From Apostichopus californicus (taxonomy: Eukaryota; Echinodermata; Holothuroidea; Aspidochirotida; Stichopodidae): a stretch of 64,000 nucleotides of DNA. Position 1 is the first letter of the stretch; each line of letters opens with the position of its first letter. Below, one piece after another: positions 19,735 through 31,600 of the stretch. Below the pieces are notes generated by a model. It did not search any database, was not told the DNA's origin, and saw only the letters and a program-made list of their open reading frames with translations. The DNA lies in contig JAIPMN010011762.1 of assembly GCA_020650975.1 (NCBI GenBank), positions 1 through 64,000 of the forward strand. Direction: 5' to 3'. Position numbers and translations under genes: made by a program.

Positions 19735-20310
19735 TTAACTTCATAGTTAGTGTGTGGGATCCACCTTAGTGAGAACAAGGTCGCTTTTTTCTTTTCGTCT
19801 GTGAAGGTCAAAGGTTAGTTTGAGTGAGTTCACCAAAAGGTGAAAGTATGAAAACTTTGTAAAACTGGATTCATACAAAAGTAAAGCTTGGATGAACTTT
19901 ATACGTGGTATGTGACTCCAGCTTACATAGTACAAGGACATTGTTGTTTTCTCTGGAGGTCTAAGTTCATTTGATGTCACCAGAGGTGAAAGTACAAAAA
20001 CTTTGTAAACTTGATTACTTCAAAAGTACACCTTTGAACTTTGTATGTGGATCCACTGTAGTGATCTCTAATTATTCTGTGGATGTCAAAGGTCACTTGA
20101 GATCAGCATCATAAAACATTGTAAACAGGATAACTCAAAAGAGTAAAACTTTGATGGATTTCATACATGGCTTGTGGATCCACGGTAGTACAAGATCTTC
20201 ATAGAGGTCAAATATCATTATAGGCCAGAAGAGATGGAAGTCTGAAAACTTTATAAAGCTTAGATGAAGTTCAATTTTGATATGTGGATCCACCTTACTT
20301 GAATATATAA
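19735..20310. repeat. Degenerate ~130 bp tandem array in WDR35 3' flank
   Basis: Four to five diverged units contain AAAACTTTGTAAAC, ATAACTCAAAAG, TATGTGGATCCAC and AGGTCAAAGGTCA-like blocks. The GGATCCAC block (or its variant) recurs near 19757, 19914, 20046, 20177 and 20284. The same family in reverse orientation is visible at 43975-44370. Such AGGTCA-rich repeats are abundant in several marine invertebrates, from memory. Confidence 0.82.
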
Positions 20311-23250
20311 AACCTCATAAATTCTAGGGCAATATGAAACCAACAATTCACTTTTTTTTTTCATTTCTTAATTTTTAGCAGTGGAAGGTGTGCTTAAACA
20401 GTACAATTTGGGTTAATTTCAATAAATTTGATGGAAGTTAAATATTTGGAAGGCAGTAAAAAAAAAAAAAATTTTTTTTTTTTTTACAGCTAGCAATTTT
20501 GGGATCATCACAATGTCCTATTAAAGAATTGTTAAGTTTATAATTTATTATTTCTAGATGATACCTGGTTTATACGATTAATAAATTAAAACGAAAGGTT
20601 ATAACAATGTTCCTCTAAACTAATCTCTTGATACCGAGAAGAATGAGGGACAAACTTTTAATTTGTGGAAGTAAAATGTTTTTCTTGGCCATAAGTGACC
20701 ATTATTTAAACCTTTCAAGTGTATTTGAGGTCAAAACTTCTGAGTTGAATTCATTAACTAAGAGTTAATGTGGGAAGGTTTGGAAGCATTTTGTGTTCAT
20801 GTTTTCACCTTGATAAGATTAAAACCTTGTGTTTTTGTAAGACCTTGTCCACCAAATTTACTAAGTCTTTCATGCTGTAGATATTCAATATTTCTATAAT
20901 AATAATTAGTAATAATTGCAGTAATTGTAGTAATATACTGTAAAAATTTATTTTGATTTTATTTTATTCATGCGGCTTTTCTTCACCCGCTTGGTGTCGT
21001 GAGCGAATGTAACAAGAAATTGTCTAATTCAAAGGAAAAGAAAAAGTGAGGAAAATAAAAACAAAACAAAAATTTAATTTTCTATCTTTGTTTTAGTATT
21101 AAATTGTCATAAGTCTAACATATGTACAATTTCAGAATGTCCTGGTCTGAAGTTTTTTTTAATTTTTTATTTATATTCATTTTTTCCCCCTCTTGAACAT
21201 ACAATAATACATCACTTTGGTTACATGAATATGCATTGGGCAGAAGAATAATGATATGCATATGATTGGTTAATATATTATTTAGCAACACAGTGATATG
21301 CATATGCATGTTGTGTAAAGACAGGTTTGAGAGAGGCATGCAAACACACATTTAAGGTCATAGCATATACCACTTGAAAAGATAAACGGCACAAATCTCT
21401 CTCCGACATAAATGAACAAAGCAAAAATAATGTTTTCGTTGTCAAGATATCCAAAAACGTTTGCTCAAATCCAAAAGGGATCTACTTTCTTTAAATAAAG
21501 CTACACTCAAGGTTTATAATACTGGCAATCTTGATAAGAAATAATATCCACAAATTTGAGGCATATTAGTACAAAATCCAGTTAACCAAAAAAAATATCG
21601 GTGACTTTCTTCATGAACAATGAAAAAATTGGCCATAAAAGTATTTAAAATATTCTGCGAACCTTGAAATATTACAGAATAAATACTTAATGAACTCACT
21701 GCCATTTAAAGAGCGAAAAAATTATTTTAACCCACATTTTGACTCATTAATTATTCTGTAAAGATAGAACTACTAGAAGTTTGCAAAACATTTGTTTTTC
21801 AAGAATGTCACAATCCTGTCTTTTAAAAGGAAGTAGTTACATCTTAAATCTGAAAATGCTTCACCAGGGAAGTATTCATTTACAACCCCCCCCCCCCAAA
21901 CCCATCCCCCTTGAATACCACATATGGTACTCAAACAAAATTCATATGGTGATTACCACAAAAGTTACTTAATTTAGAACAAATTAAAAGTGTTCTTTTG
22001 TAGTGTACCTCTGAATTTAATGTGAACAATGGTATATTGAATAATACTGTATTCCACATGTCATCACATTTTTTTTATTCTCTTTATATTAATAAATGTA
22101 AAATTAAACAAAAAATCAAATTATTTTTACCCTGATATATCTGATAGAATATTACTTTTTCTCATACATTAAACGAAAGAGCCGAAAAAGGAAAAGTAAA
22201 AACGAAGAAAGTTATCAAAAAATCTGATTAATTTTAATAAGCCAATAATTTGATGATATTAACCTGTATTAAGTATCGGCACCATTTTGGAATAATCACC
22301 AGATACTAAGAAGTAAAGCAGAAATAGTGAATAAAACCCACAGAAAAGTTGAGAAAATTTGATTTTCCACAGAGTCAAAAAAATGACAAGCAAAGAAATG
22401 TTAATACCAAAACACGCGACTCAAAAATAATATCAAAAGTTATTTTGAGGGCAATGGTTGATAAAATAAGAAATGAATAAGAATTTATGATAAGAATCAT
22501 GTAAAGCAGGCAATTAATTTAGTCAGAGAAAGAAAAATGATTTACTTTATTCTTCTTTGTTGAATATTGTCAATCATTTCAAACCATTAAGTATATGTAA
22601 GACCCTGTGTACCTTGATCTTATCAAGTATTTCTTATTTTTAATTAATTTTTAGAATATTTTTGTATTCTTGTTTACTATTGAAAGCAAAAAGTAAGTTC
22701 ATAAATACTTCATTATTGGTAACTTTCATCTTGTTTATAAATAATATCAAATTTATTTTTTTGTTTGTCTTTCATGTTGAGTCAAACGTTATTCCAAGAA
22801 ATGTTAGCAAAACGTCTGGTTTTATCTCAACGAACTTATAACACTCGCCGTATACAGATGACACAGATCAAAGAATTGCATCTAATGCTTGCAACCTCAT
22901 AGAACACACAGAAGGATAAACATGGGGAAAGTCACACTTTAATTGTCAAGTGAAACTTCAAGAAACCATAAACCTTGTTTAAATAAGCAGAAAATTAACT
23001 AAACAGACAAAAATAGTTAATTAATAAGAAATATAGAAAGGAGAAAAAGAGAAAAAAAAACATATGCTCAGATAAAATTATATTCCAATATTTGTTGGTG
23101 ACCTTAATGTTGGATGAAGCTAGTACATGGACTAAATATTTAGTTAGTATATTAAAATGGCATACACCAAGCTCTTAGTCTATAAGGCTAACAGTCTTTA
23201 ACCTCTTAGTGTCATTTAGACATACACGGTAACACCTCAATTTGTCTTCT
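20311..23250. other. Intergenic AT-rich sequence, no gene seen
   Basis: Spacer between two convergent genes. It contains an A13/T15 self-complementary run near 20459-20486 and a C-run at 21889, but no coding, RNA or element signature that I can support. Confidence 0.6.
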
Positions 23251-23454
23251 GCTATCACCAAACTTTGGCTATATTGCTATTCAGGGTTCCTAATGGAGCA
23301 GTTTCTGTTACCCTCCTCCACACCTCCCCTGACCACCACTTGATCTGCCTCCGCCCAGGACCTAGTCAAAAAGAAGGCCGAAAACACAACACTTGCACTG
23401 CAGTTAGTGTAACTAATGTATTACTAGAAATACCTCCCCTCCTCTCATCCCTTT

Positions 23455-23630
23455 CTTGTTTCTTCCTAACCCTCCCCCCTCTAGTCAGGCCTTCACCCTC
23501 CCCCTCTAGTCAGGCCTTCACCCTCCCCCCTCTAGTCAGGCCTTCACCCTCCCCCCTCTAGTCAGGCCTTCACTCCTCCCCTTCTAGTCAGGCTTTCACC
23601 CTGCCTAGTCAGGCATTCACCCTCCCCCAA
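23455..23630. repeat. 26 bp CT-rich minisatellite
   Basis: About six copies of a unit reading CTAGTCAGGCCTTCACCCTC plus a C/T-rich spacer, of slightly varying length. Confidence 0.9.
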
Positions 23631-23802
23631 GCACATAACTTTAAGTACCTGATAGATATAGCACATTTCACTTCAAACTAAAAAACTTCATCATTGATTG
23701 ATCACACTGTTCAATTTCACAGATCACAGGCTGTGATACATCAAACTAAGAACACAATGATTTTAAAGCCAAATTCTCTCAAGAAGTTTACTCCACATGT
23801 TC

Positions 23803-23964
23803 CCCCCCCCCCCAACCCCACAAAAAAACATAATGTTAATAACAAATATTCCTTCTTATTAAATACTACTACTGNNNNNNNNNNTCCCCCCCCCCCCTCC
23901 CTCCCCAACCCCACAATAAAAAATAATGTTGATAACAAATATTCCTTATTAAATACTACTACTG
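23803..23964. other. Assembly gap (23875-23884) flanked by a near-duplicate
   Basis: Ten Ns are flanked on both sides by a C-run followed by ~60 bp of matching sequence (AACCCCACAA ... TAAATACTACTACTG). The two copies differ by a few substitutions and small indels. This looks like two alleles or unmerged contig ends rather than a biological tandem repeat. Confidence 0.8.
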
Positions 23965-26075
23965 TGCCAGGGAAACACACTTAAATTAAAATTGGCTAAA
24001 GAACTGTCTACGATAGCAGTCTTCTTGACAGAAAATGGATTGAAAATGTCATTTCAAAGCCAATGATTAAACTATCAAAACCAACTGGAAAAACATTTTG
24101 GGAGCAAATTGCTTAATGAATATTAGATGACAACTGAAAAATACAATCGATTTTATATCCTCAAAATATTTATCAACACCCGTTCATCAGATTTAGGGGA
24201 ATAAACAAAGAAATTGACAAATAAATGGACCCCAAGGAACCAAGTTACCAGGGATTTCAAATATAGTTTTAACTCCCATCAGAGTAATAAATATCTCTCG
24301 AGTGATGTCATTCCGTGTCCCTCTCGGGAGAACATTTAAGTCAAGAGTAGCAAATACCTAACGGGATCATTGACTGAATTGAAGTCTAGGGTTCAACATT
24401 TTTAAGTTACATTTACAAAAGTTTGAAAAAGGACGTTAAAACTTCAGAAAACTACATGGTTTTCTTGTTCCCTTTTTATTTATTTATTCTTTCTTGTTTT
24501 TTAATATTTTACTTTTTCTTTAGAAGTATTAATTGTTGATAACTGGAATAACTAAATGCAATGATTGCAAACTCCTGTTTTTATCAAAACAGGGTCACAG
24601 CAAATTGTAGCCCAAATGTTAGCTAATTAAAAAACGTTAGTAATTCCGAGCCTTTCTGGTTTTTTTTTCTTATTCTTCTGTTATTTTTACTTGATTTAAA
24701 ATGAAAACTATATCAGGCTGATGAATCACCAAGGTGATGAATAATGATGGTGTGGCATTTAAGAAACCAAAAATTAACATATTATATTAAATCTTGCAGC
24801 AGAAAGCCAGCAATCTGCTTTTCATGGATTCTCTGTCAATATTAAGAAGAGTATGTTAACATTGTTGAGTCATAGAAATAATGACGACAACAAATTTTTC
24901 TACTTTTTGTATTTGACAAACAATTTGATGGACAAATTAAAAAATCCACTTTACTTTGACCTGTACACACTAAAAGACCACAAATGAATATTCATACTAC
25001 ATATGAATATTAATCTAAGCAGATGTCCTTTACTGTGCAAGTTATGACCTTATGGTGTATAGCAAACTTTTAAGGCCAACAAACCCAGGATCTTCTACAA
25101 GGGACTGATTCACCGCCCCACCAGATCCCCACCCTTGAACTGATGCACAAAGGGCATGCAAGCAACCTTGAACTATGGAATAAATGTTTAATAACAAAAC
25201 ACACTCTAATGGATCTTCCTCAACAAGCCCGGCCTTAAAAACTAGATACATTCTAAAATAATCCTGCGACCTGGGCTGCCATAGTTTGCGGACCATCCCA
25301 TTCAAGATAACCTGTTTGGGACCAAAACTTTGAGCTGTTTGTAATTACTAATATTTCCAAAAGTAATATATGGGAGGTTGCAAATCTCTGAGAACCATTT
25401 CAAAATAATTATGAGGAATCAACTTATCAATGTTTCGATGAGGCACAAAAACAAAAAGTTTTGATAAACTTGGCAGTAGAAATCTTCAAGTTTGAGCGTC
25501 AATGACCACTTTTTGGACCTCCATGCAAAACATAAGATACAAACAAAACAGACAAAAAGAAGTACATTGCCATGTGAACAAGTCCATTATTTTCACAAAA
25601 TAAAAAGAGGAAACATGATCATTCTACAAACATGTATTTTCTTGTTTGGTTTTCCTTCACAGGTATATTTTGCATAATTGAAATTCTTTATTTTCTTACT
25701 AATAACACAAAATTTCCAATGCATATACTTTGTTATACTTAGCAACCAAATAACTCAAATAATGCCAAATAACGTACAAATCATTAAAAGACTCCCGAGA
25801 TATTTTATTAATTTTTAAAAAACTTTGAAGTAATATATATTTTTTAAGTACATAATTACACCGCAGTTATAAAGAATGCATACAAATATTATCTTATGAT
25901 TGTCTGACTTGTAAAACTGATTGGAAACCAATCATATTTAGTATAATGAAAATTAATTACCAAATCAGAAGGACTTAAAACCTTCTTTGCAACAGGCAGA
26001 AGACCACTGAGACATGTTTACTGAATAATCCAGAATTTTAGGTAATAAATTTAGTCCTTTCACTTTATAGATTCC
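23965..26075. other. Intergenic sequence, no gene seen
   Basis: AT-rich spacer without recognised genes or clear repeats. The short ORFs around 25042-25305 and 25492-25677 match nothing I know. Confidence 0.55.
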
Positions 26076-26195
26076 AAAATAAAATAAAACTGTTAGCAAA
26101 CTACTTATCCACTAGAGAACCTGTGTAGGAGAATGTGTAAAAGTAAGTTGGCCTGACGTTTCGATCCTAGCAGGATCTTCTTCAAAGGCTAAATG
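26076..26195 (-). repeat. Dispersed repeat with hammerhead-like module (copy 2)
   Basis: Nearly identical to 2232-2352, including ACTGTTAGCAAACT and GTAAGTTGGCCTGACGTTT. The reverse strand of 26151-26189 holds a 39-nt module: 4 bp outer arms GCCT/AGGC, inner hairpin GATCC-TGCTA-GGATC, then GAA and ACGTC. It closely resembles a hammerhead ribozyme core, with departures from the consensus. Confidence 0.7.
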
Positions 26196-28249
26196 ACAAG
26201 TGTTTATGACAAATGATTACTTTATAGATTATAATGCTACTTTTGTTCCAAATATTTCAATTCCGATTCAAGTTGAAGCAAGATCAGAGGGGTTCTTGTG
26301 GGGTCAGACAAAGAGGTTATCATCAGAAGGTGATTGACGAGGGAATCTGGGGATCATGGGGGTGGACTTTAGAGCGAGGAGTGGGTGGAGACAAAAGAAC
26401 AATGGGCGGCTGCATTTCACATTAATTACTATCTTCTGAAAATGCAATAAGTCTCTCATCAGAAACACTGCCATAGAAATGTTCAAGTCAAAATAGCTTC
26501 AACTTCAATATATGAAGAATCGAATGAACAAGATTTGACATTGTTGACCTTGAATGGAAAACAAATCATTTTAACCTCGGCTGAATTGAGAGAGAGAAGA
26601 AGGTACAATGATAAGCAACACAGTTTTTATAAGTGGCAAGGATTAGCAATACAGGGCAGAAAAGCTGGCAGCAAATGGAGCTTCTCACCCTGAGCAGAAG
26701 AAAAGCAAAATAAAACTAAAAACATGATTATTATTATTATCTATTATTATTAATACCAATGAAAGCACCATCGCCAACCATTACCCCAACCTCCCTTTTT
26801 TTCTTCTTGCTAAACAAATACACTCTTTCCTCTCCTGTAAGCGTCATTTGAAATAAAAATGTTACATTTTTCAAACCTCAAAGGTAAATTGGACCATGTT
26901 TGCCAGCCCCCCCTCACCCCCTCCCCACCCTCCCCCTTTTCCATTACCAACATCTGCCAGCATGAGATGACTGACTTTTGGATTACATAATCTGTGCGGG
27001 TGGATAACCAGTCATAGACAAAGGTTGTTCCTTCTCAGCAGTATTTATTTTAGTTTTCCTCTTTCAGAAATTTCTCCCTAAGTGTCACAGACCATTACAT
27101 CTTATATGTAGTATCAATTTGAAATGGAAGATATATTTTCTAGCATATCTAGTACCCATCCTCGATAGATGTACGACTAATGTTACAGTTTTTCAGTGTT
27201 TTCAAGATGTTGTCAAAAGTTCGGCAGTTTTTAAAGCACAGACCTTCTGGATACTGAAAGCTTGCCAGCAATTAATCATTGCTTGACAATCAATCACTGG
27301 TTGAAATATGAGCCTTGCTACCATGACAGTATGCACTGACAGCTAGCCAAAACTGACAGATCAATGTTTTTTCACAGGGTAAGTCCAAAAACTGTGACAA
27401 GAGTCGTTAAGAATCGGACAATGTTTCGTTCCTTTGTTACTGTTACACATTGGGGTGTCTAAAGAATTGAAACCAACTTATATTTCTGTACTGGTGTAAT
27501 GTACATTGCTCAAGGTATGGTCACTCTGTATCCAGCAAATACATTTAGACAGATTAAAATGATTGAAATCTTTAACACTTTGACAATATCGTATTAAATG
27601 TTTGTTTTTACAAACAAAATAAATTTAACAAAAATTCTCAACAGAGGTTTTCACAGACGTGTGTATGTAACAAGCCAAAAGTCAAGTCAAGCCATAAGTC
27701 AACCAAAACAAAAATGTAGACAATTTTTGTAAATACTTGCTTTCAACAGATACATCTTTAACCTTAATCTTAATAATAAAATAATATGATTATTGTTTTT
27801 GTTTTTCGCCCCTTAAAATTACAAATTATTTCAGGTTATTTCTAAACTGAAGATGAATAACCTTTTTCATCTGGTTCACAAATATAGTTTTCAATGATCA
27901 ATTATTTAACACACAAAAATATTTAAAAAACAAAAAAAACACAATTCTGGTATCAAAAAATATTACTCCATATTCACAGCTTGGCTCAGAAACAAGAAAC
28001 ACTCTTTTCTTTTTACAGATAATCTGGCTTTTGGAACGACAGAATGTATTCGATAAAACTCTGCATTCGCCCAAATCACACATTAACAGTACTTTGTCGT
28101 TGCTATGCATAAAAGGGTATCACAATATTTATACATGTTACAAGCAAAAAAAAACAACAAAACAAAGATAACGAGATGGAGAGAAAAATAATACTTAAAC
28201 ACACGAGAATGTTGGACGGCAGCAACTGACTCTAACTCGGAGCGTTGGG
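26196..28249. other. Intergenic sequence and likely EXT1 3' UTR
   Basis: The 3' UTR of EXT1 (- strand) should extend into this region. No AATAAA is seen on the minus strand within ~1 kb of the stop. The first I find is at 27044-27049 (TTTATT on +), about 1.2 kb downstream, offered only as a candidate end. C-rich runs lie at 26908-26940. Confidence 0.45.
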
Positions 28250-28622
28250 TTATAAACTCCTGGGCTTCGGATTGATGAGTTCGATTTGTCGGTAGCGTTT
28301 CCTTAGATTAGACACTTGGTCTTTGAAGAGTAACGGATCGAGTCGCATTTTCGATCGCATCAGCGGCATGTAACCGAAGACTTGCGAAAAGTCCTGCATG
28401 CACTTCTGTCTCTGTTGGAAGTTTTCAACCTCCCGGACTTGGGTCCCGTCCTGTCCCATCATCATCTCGTGGTACTGCTTCTTCTGGGTGACTTTGATCG
28501 GGGGCATGTGCGTTACGTCGGCGATGAGGTAATTCATCAGAAGGTCGTCGCAGTTACTGGCAGAGTTCACCTGATCCCGTAGCACTTGAGGCAAATGGTT
28601 AGTATAAAGATAGTTGTAGTAT
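28250..28622 (-). CDS. EXT1: EXT1 terminal exon
   Basis: Acceptor TCAACAG precedes 28622; stop TAA at 28252-28250. It encodes [20 protein letters not shown], then [18 protein letters not shown] and [20 protein letters not shown], ending [15 protein letters not shown], about eight residues longer than human. In human this region is split into two exons, from memory. Confidence 0.96.
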
Positions 28623-31600
28623 CTGTTGAGGTAGAGAGAGGAGAGTCAAGTTAGCTTCAGAATACCTTCGGAAGCCCAATTGGTCAGCCACAAAACAGTG
28701 CCCGTCTAGTGCAAATAGCCAGAATACAATTAACAGTGGATTCTGATCTCAACAGAATGTACAAACTTGTGGAATATTTCTTATGATAGGATGTTATAGT
28801 GCAACAGTAATACCTCAGCCAACCTCAATCTCAAGTTCATACATGTACAACAGCCATACCTCAGCCAACCTCAATCTCATTCATGTACAACAGTAATACC
28901 TCAGCCAACCTTAATCTCAAGGTTATTCATGTACAACAGCCATACCTCAGGAAACCTCAATCTCAAGGTCACCTATGACAGCAAGGTACCACAATCTCTT
29001 TTCAACTGAGGTTTATATCAAAATATTATTTAATAAACTCAACAACCAACCTTGAGGAGAACATCAAAATGATTTGCTGAGGTAAAAAGAGGTAATACTG
29101 TAGTTGCAATGTACATTGTAGAACATCAATCTCCAAACTATGATCATACAGAATTGCAAATAACAAAACATGCCTGAAGTTGACACAGAAATAGCTGTAA
29201 TGATTATATAAAAATAGTTGCAAATGTGCCTCACATAACCTCAAAAGCAAGAAACTGTAAGAGGCTTGTTTTTCGCCAAGTTCTCTGTCATATAAAGATA
29301 CAATGATGGTTGGGAGTGCGTTTCCTTTAAGACTAACATATTAAACATGAGGGTGGGACATTGCTGGACTTACTTGTGGTAAAAGGCAGCGCCAGTGAGA
29401 ACTATTGAATATTCATTAGTCCACTTAGATGAATATCCCCATTGTTCGTTAGCTTCGTCCCAGTAATGAGACCTAGCCGGGAAACCAACTAATCTGTCGG
29501 GGAAAGTCTGCCAGACAGCAAAAGCAAAGTCAATCTGAAACAAAGAGAATAATAGAGGAAAATATAACTCAGACTACAAATAGAAAGGGAGAGAAGATAC
29601 TGTACGTGCTTGAATATGAAGACTTGCTTTAGGGGCAAACCTTCAGGGTGGTTCAGAACCCTGGGAATGCTGCTGGCGGAACCCTACAAAGGATGACTGA
29701 AGTGAAAAACATGAGTTTGTATATATATGTTAGGCCTACCTGTGATATATGTTATTTCAACTTACAGTATATAGTAGATGGGCGATGCACAAGTAAAACA
29801 CTCCAATCTCTTAGTTTCTGTATAAGACTTTCAACAGTTGTTGTGAATTTGAGGGGGGGAAAAAAACAAATTGGACATGATGACTTATTTCCATGTGCAA
29901 AACATTTCAAAATGCATCAGGCTGATATGATATGAGTCTTAAAAGAGACGTTCTCACCTCATCTGTTGAGAGCTTTGCGTTCTCATCTAAACTTAGTACT
30001 GCATCGGTTTCGATAACATCGTAGTGACCAAACCTAGCACTCAGATCCTGTAGATATATAACAAAAAAAACACAGAGTGAGGATATTACAGTTGTGAAGA
30101 GTGTGTAAAGGGTTATGTAATTCATTAGTCTCCTCCTCTCTACCCCCCTCCCCGTCTCTCCCTCGCTTCCTATCTCCCCCCTTCTGTCCCCGATCCCTTC
30201 CCTAGTTCTCTCTCTTCCCCTTTCAAAACAATAAATTTGAATGCAAATTTCACCAGAGTCATTAGAATACATTCCTCTTTCATAAACCATAGACAAATTT
30301 TCCCCTGGACTACTATTCTTTTAAGGTTCCTGGGAGTAATACTCAGAATTGACCGGCATTACACAAAACTACCCATCAAGCCCTCATTCCATCCCACATC
30401 CCCCCTTCCTTGAACTCCTTTTCTATAACTGCTGTTTATGAAAAGTACTCATGAAATAAAAATGAAAATGATGAATGATGAACGGAGAAGAATGTGCTAG
30501 CTAAAATATGGTACACCAGCCGACTGTTATCTGACATTAAAGCAGAGCTTTCATCCAAACTCTTGAATCGAGATTTCAACAAAGGTAAGATTTCATTTCT
30601 TTTCTTTTAGCCTTTTTTTAGAAAAAGAAAAAAAAAATTGATGAGTCCATTTTTTTGTTAGAAATAAAAAGACAACTAATTACAAATCAGAGTGACATCT
30701 TGACATCTTAATCAAAACAGCCTCTCATTTGAAAAGTTTTTTTTTATTGTTTTATAGAAGTTTTATCATTTCAGCTCAAAGTTCCATCTATTGATAGATC
30801 TCAGCTTCCTCCTGTTCCAGATTTTTTTTTCCTTTCTTTTTTCATGGAAAACATTGTCAGGGCAGGATAATGTTTCTTGACATAAATTTCAAAAAGTAAA
30901 CACATGATCACACAAAATTACTTCACTGTCAATTAAAATATAAAATGTCAGCAAGCCAGCTGAGTGTTCAGGATTTATTAAAAGTGTCATTTTTTGATAC
31001 AAATAAAAAAGAAAGAAAAAATCTCTCAACGCAGAATTTTGCAAATTATGACGAAAAACGTTTTGACATGTTCTTGCTTAATACTGAAATTACGTAGCAA
31101 CTCAGTTATTTCATCGACATTGTCGATCAAGTTTTCTTTTCAGGAAAGAATTTAAAAGGGCAAACATTCTAAGGAGTTATGTTCTGTATTTTTACTCGTG
31201 TGGTTAATATTACAAAGGAATATTACCGTGGCAGAAAATGTCACAATTTTATTAAATTTGAAAGAGAAGACTATTCCATATTGATTAGTTGAAAAAAAAC
31301 CAATCTCAAAAAGCTTGTCTGTAACTCTAAATATATTTGATAAAATGGAACCTATTTTGACTAGCTAAACCCTACATTACTTTATACTCCAAGAATTGGA
31401 TCACAGTAGGTGGTCAGTGATGTCATCAATACAGAGGTTCTCCAAAAAGCCTTATTTTCTTTTTATAATCTTTTTATATTTATATATTTATTTATGTTAT
31501 TATTTATCCTTTATCTGTAATACAATTGGAATGTTTACACATCTGTTAATTATCTCTAACATAGTTAGAATTTTACTAAATTGTAGAAAAAGTATTTTCT

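Noticed and set aside
23694-23984. Open frames spanning the Ns
   Set aside because: They read through an assembly gap and duplicated flanks, so they are not meaningful.
28382-28582. Open frame on + opposite EXT1 terminal exon
   Set aside because: A shadow of the strongly conserved minus-strand EXT1 coding sequence.
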